NCBI RefSeq assembly: GCF_000737335.2
Contig: NZ_JMCC02000037.1
Location: 1-64,000 of the forward strand
Direction of reading: 5' to 3'
From: Enhygromyxa salina
GTDB taxonomy: Bacteria > Myxococcota_A > Polyangia > Nannocystales > Nannocystaceae
Length of the DNA stretch: 64,000 bases
Position numbers and translations under genes: made by a program
Part shown: in pieces, positions 61,150 to 64,000 of the stretch
How positions within the stretch are numbered: the first letter of the stretch is position 1
Layout: every line of letters begins with the position of its first letter
Notes under the pieces: generated by a model
Database searches by the model: none
The model's input: the letters and a program-made list of their open reading frames with translations, nothing else
Told to the model about the DNA's origin: nothing

Positions 61150-63867
61150 TCAGCCGTCTATCTCGAAGTAACAAGGACCGATCGCCAGCGCCTCGGGGCC
61201 AGCGCCGTGCCACAGCGCCGCGGGCAACAGCCGCAAAGTCCGCATCAGCGGATCGGCGAAGCCAAGCGCCCGCCCGGTCATTGGCACGAGCTGCCCGGCC
61301 TGGCCGATCCCCACCGCCGCGTCCCCACCCGCTTCGACGCTGCTACCGAGCGGCAACGACAAATTCAGGCCGAACAGACGGCGGACTTTTTGGAGCACCG
61401 TTGGCGGCAACGGATAGTGGAGAACGATCGGCGCCGCGCCGGCTGGGACCGGCATGTTGGCCATCCGCGCCGCTCGATCGACCGCCTCGTGCATGCCGCC
61501 GTAGGCGTCGACCAGCCCGATCTCGATCGCCCGCACGCCGCTCCACACGTGGCCCCGCGCGACCGCGTCGGCGGCCTCGGGTGTCATCGCCCGCGCACCC
61601 GCAACGCGCTCGATGAACACGTCGTAGGTCGCCTGGATCCCGGCCATGGCGGCGTCGCGCTCGTCTTCCGAGTAGGGCTTCCAGTACGAGTGCATGGTCG
61701 CGCGGTCGCCAATCGAGAGCAGCTCCGCGTTGACCCCAACCTTGTCGAGCAGGCCCGAGAGATCGAGCTTGGGCAGAAACACACCGATGCTCCCGGTGTA
61801 CGTGGTCGCGTTGGCGTAGATGTACTGCCCGCCGGTTGCGATGTAGTAGCCACCCGAGGCCGCCGTCTGGCCCATCGAGATCACGACTGGCTTGCGCTCG
61901 CGGGTGCGGTCGAGCTCGCGGGCGATCTGCTCCGAGGCCCGCACCGAGCCCCCACGCGAGTCGATGCGCACGACCACCGCCTTGACGGCGTTGTCTTCGC
62001 GCAGCTCGGCGATGGTCTTGGTCAGGGTCTCGCTGCCGGCCAGCTCGAGCCCCAACAGCGGAATCTCGAGGGACGGCCCAGTGACCAAGGTGCCGCGCAC
62101 GTGCACGATAGCCACGTGGGCCGGCGCGCCCCAGTCCCCCGTTCGCAGCGGCGACGTGGGCGGCGCCTCGATCCGCACCCCGCGGCCCAGCCACGCCTCG
62201 AGCTTGGCGTCGAGCTCGTCGGGCCACGCGAGGTCGTCGACGATCCCGCGCCGACGCGCATCTTCAGGCTGCCACGGCGCCGCGTCGACCCAGTCCGAGA
62301 CCACCGCGGGATCGCGGGCGCGCGACCGGCCAACGACCCGGATCAGATGGTTCCAGGTGTCCGTCATCAGCGCCCGATTGGCCTCGGCCACCGGCGCGCT
62401 CGGACCCGTGCGCGTCCAGATCTCGGGGGTGCCCTTGTACTCGGCGACCCGCACGAACTCCGCTTGGACCCCGAGCCGCGCGAGCAGCTCGCCCCAGTAG
62501 AGCGTGCGCGACGACAGGCCAATGATCGACAGCGCGGCGTGGGGATGCGCGATGATCCGATCCGCGACCGAAGCCAAGAAGTAGCCCGTGAGCGAGGCGC
62601 CCTCGAGGTACGCCACGACCTTGCCGCCGCTGTCCTGATAGCGCAGCAACGCCTCGCGCAGCTCCTCTAGCTGCGCGCTGCCAAACTCCGAGCCGGCCAG
62701 CTCGACCAGCACCACGCCCCCGCGACGCCGGGCCAGCTCGTCGATCAGCCAGACCAGCTCGGCCAGCTCGCGATCGTCGTGCTTGCCGGCCAGCGACAGC
62801 CGCGTGACCCGCCGCGGACGCACGGGCAGGATGTCCGTGTAGCGCTCGTGCGAGAGCCGAACTCGGCCGCTCACGCCGTGCAAGCCACCAGCCCCCAGCC
62901 CAGCAGTGGGCCCGGCCGCGACGCCAAAGTGCGGCGTGTCGAGCTGCACGCCGAGGCTCACGCGGGCGACCGCGCGGGCGTCGGCCTGGGTCGGATCCTT
63001 GCTCGGGTCGTCGACGTCGGCGGCGTCGAAGTACGCGACGGCCTCGGCCTCGGCGTAGACCCGCACCCCGCGATTGCCAAACAACATGCGCCCGCGCGGC
63101 TGGACCTGGAACCCGCGGATCGGCGCCTCGGCCGGCTGCAACCCAGCGAGCCGCGCCCGCACGCCGGCGGCGACCTCGAAGCGCGCGTCGCCAAACGGAC
63201 GCAGGGCGACCTCGGGGTCGAGCACCGGGGCTGCCCGCACGCTCTCGGCCAAGGTGGGCGCGTTGAGGTTGCGGGCCACGACAGCCAGGCTCACGAACCG
63301 GTTGGCCCGCCAGCTCAGCGCCAGGTCGAGCTGGTTGACCCGGCTCGCGTACACGTTCTCGCCCGAGAACAAGCGCGAGTACTGCAGCCCAAACGACAGG
63401 CCCGGGACCCAACGCATCAACGGCACGGCCGCCGCGATCGTGAACTTTCCAAACGCCGCGTCGGCCGTCGCGTGGGCGTTGCCAGGCACGGCCTGCTGCC
63501 GCAGCACCGCCTGCAGCCCCACGCCGAGCGCGAGGATCTTCCAGGGTAGCGGGAACTTCCAGGGTAGCGGGACCGCCACGAAGCCCCCGATGCCATCACC
63601 CCGCCGCCCGCTGCGTTCGATGTTGTAGGTGAAGTCGAGGATCGCGTTGAAGCCGTCCAAGTAGGCCAGGTTGGCTGGGTTCTGCACCACCGCGCTGGCG
63701 TCGGCCTCACCGGCGACGACGGTGTAGGGGCGATCGGGATCGCGCAAGATCGAGCGCGCCTCACCGCCGTTGCCGGCCCGTGCCGACGCAGGCGTGGCCA
63801 ACAACACTACGAGCGCGCTGATGAGCGCGAGCGCGAGCGCAGCGGAGCGCGACGGCCATGACAGCAT
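61150..63867 (-). CDS. sppA: Signal peptide peptidase SppA with N-terminal beta-barrel-like domain
   Basis: I choose ATG 63867, which gives a clear signal peptide (SAALALALISALVVLLATPASA) and a 905-residue protein. Residues ~40-345 form a beta-rich region with PorV/OmpP1-like features (AVVQNPANLAYLDGF, LSFGLQYSRLFSGENVYASR, VRVYAEAEAVAYFD). The remaining ~550 residues are a tandem SppA (S49) protease. The catalytic Lys is in EYKGTPEIWTRTGPS (about Lys478) and the Ser in GQTAASGGYYIA (about Ser671), the Lys-Ser dyad of long-form SppA. Fusion of a barrel-like domain to SppA is unusual and would place the protease at the outer membrane instead of the inner membrane. Confidence 0.9.
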   Translation of the reverse strand: MLSWPSRSAALALALISALVVLLATPASARAGNGGEARSILRDPDRPYTVVAGEADASAVVQNPANLAYLDGFNAILDFTYNIERSGRRGDGIGGFVAVPLPWKFPLPWKILALGVGLQAVLRQQAVPGNAHATADAAFGKFTIAAAVPLMRWVPGLSFGLQYSRLFSGENVYASRVNQLDLALSWRANRFVSLAVVARNLNAPTLAESVRAAPVLDPEVALRPFGDARFEVAAGVRARLAGLQPAEAPIRGFQVQPRGRMLFGNRGVRVYAEAEAVAYFDAADVDDPSKDPTQADARAVARVSLGVQLDTPHFGVAAGPTAGLGAGGLHGVSGRVRLSHERYTDILPVRPRRVTRLSLAGKHDDRELAELVWLIDELARRRGGVVLVELAGSEFGSAQLEELREALLRYQDSGGKVVAYLEGASLTGYFLASVADRIIAHPHAALSIIGLSSRTLYWGELLARLGVQAEFVRVAEYKGTPEIWTRTGPSAPVAEANRALMTDTWNHLIRVVGRSRARDPAVVSDWVDAAPWQPEDARRRGIVDDLAWPDELDAKLEAWLGRGVRIEAPPTSPLRTGDWGAPAHVAIVHVRGTLVTGPSLEIPLLGLELAGSETLTKTIAELREDNAVKAVVVRIDSRGGSVRASEQIARELDRTRERKPVVISMGQTAASGGYYIATGGQYIYANATTYTGSIGVFLPKLDLSGLLDKVGVNAELLSIGDRATMHSYWKPYSEDERDAAMAGIQATYDVFIERVAGARAMTPEAADAVARGHVWSGVRAIEIGLVDAYGGMHEAVDRAARMANMPVPAGAAPIVLHYPLPPTVLQKVRRLFGLNLSLPLGSSVEAGGDAAVGIGQAGQLVPMTGRALGFADPLMRTLRLLPAALWHGAGPEALAIGPCYFEIDG

Positions 63868-63991
63868 CGCGGCTGTGATAGCACGTTGGACCGCGACGTG
63901 CGCCACCGCGTCTGGGTGACCGGGCCGTGCTCGTGGTGTCCGGCTGGGCGCAGCCGGCGAGGATGGCGAGCGTGAGTGCTGCGGTGCGCAT
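63761..63991 (-). CDS. Possible small lipoprotein overlapping sppA start
   Basis: From ATG 63991 the frame gives MRTAALTLAILAGCAQP, a good lipoprotein signal with Cys at residue 14. Arg-rich low-complexity sequence of about 60 residues follows and ends at 63761 inside the sppA 5' end. The signal is convincing, but the rest and the 107-bp overlap are not. It may be the start of a lipoprotein gene broken by a frameshift. Confidence 0.35.
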   Translation of the reverse strand: MRTAALTLAILAGCAQPDTTSTARSPRRGGARRGPTCYHSRDAVMAVALRCARARAHQRARSVVGHACVGTGRQRR

Positions 63992-64000
63992 GGGCCTGAC

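Overview
The window is about 64 kb of very GC-rich DNA. Several traits point to a myxobacterium (phylum Myxococcota), most likely a Nannocystis/Enhygromyxa/Plesiocystis-type (Nannocystaceae) genome. These are surface lipoproteins with Gly-Asp or Ser-Glu linkers after the lipobox, a Ser/Thr kinase with a TPR tail, a giant TPR protein, Dickkopf-like cysteine repeats, an ECF sigma/LTXXQ unit and many decayed mobile elements. The assignment is inferred from gene content; no rRNA, tRNA or CRISPR array was recognised.

Layout. 1-0.4 kb: partial duplication of the 3' end of an M16 peptidase gene, with three copies of a REP-like palindrome. 0.4-16 kb: M16 metallopeptidase (-), then a 3,563-residue TPR protein and an unrecognised 559-residue protein (+). 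16-20.8 kb: scarred accessory DNA with IS91-type tails, an IS110 fragment, RAYT fragments, a decayed paralogue of a gene at 54.7 kb, a Cys-rich lipoprotein, a small TPR protein and an SRPBCC lipoprotein. 20.9-24.7 kb: two convergent lipoprotein genes whose Gly-Asp linkers are encoded by hexanucleotide repeats, separated by a strong hairpin. 25-28.2 kb: minus-strand genes including a YHYH-domain lipoprotein, with two tandem ~160-bp inverted-repeat (MITE-like) elements. 28.3-29.6 kb: small membrane protein, LTXXQ (Spy/CpxP-like) protein and ECF sigma factor. 29.9-33.1 kb: transposase graveyard. 33.2-39.3 kb: five-gene type VI secretion 'tip' operon: VgrG, VgrG-tail-like protein, DUF2169, a T6SS-associated hydrophobic protein, DUF2169. 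39.6-41.9 kb: mosaic of truncated genes (NERD, two XRE starts, Ser/Thr kinase, tyrosine recombinase). 41.9-42.5 kb: truncated haemoglobin and a small partner. 42.9-49.2 kb: TPR kinase, S9 peptidase lipoprotein and RNA 3'-phosphate cyclase RtcA, the last two translationally coupled. 49.3-53.2 kb: pectin-acetylesterase-like lipoprotein, an outer-membrane protein gene with a stop codon right after its signal peptide, helicase and IS91-type fragments, and a secreted lipoprotein. 53.2-55.9 kb: arsenate reductase-VOC fusion, OsmC-like protein, small membrane protein and an SDR with an altered active site. 55.9-64 kb: RND pump and its adaptor, TerB-like protein, and SppA fused to an N-terminal beta-barrel-like domain.

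How the genes work together. Most of the window serves the cell envelope and surface: secreted lipoproteins, proteases, an efflux pump, contact-dependent secretion (VgrG operon) and envelope-stress regulation (ECF/LTXXQ). The VgrG operon lacks sheath, baseplate and membrane-complex genes, so it would depend on a T6SS core elsewhere. The most unusual coding arrangements are the T6SS tip operon with two DUF2169 proteins around a hydrophobic partner, the barrel-SppA fusion, the ArsC-VOC fusion and the kinase/S9 peptidase/RtcA gene set. The most unusual non-coding structures are the tandem MITE-like hairpins, one of which ends exactly at a stop codon, and the head-to-head kinase/integrase junction.
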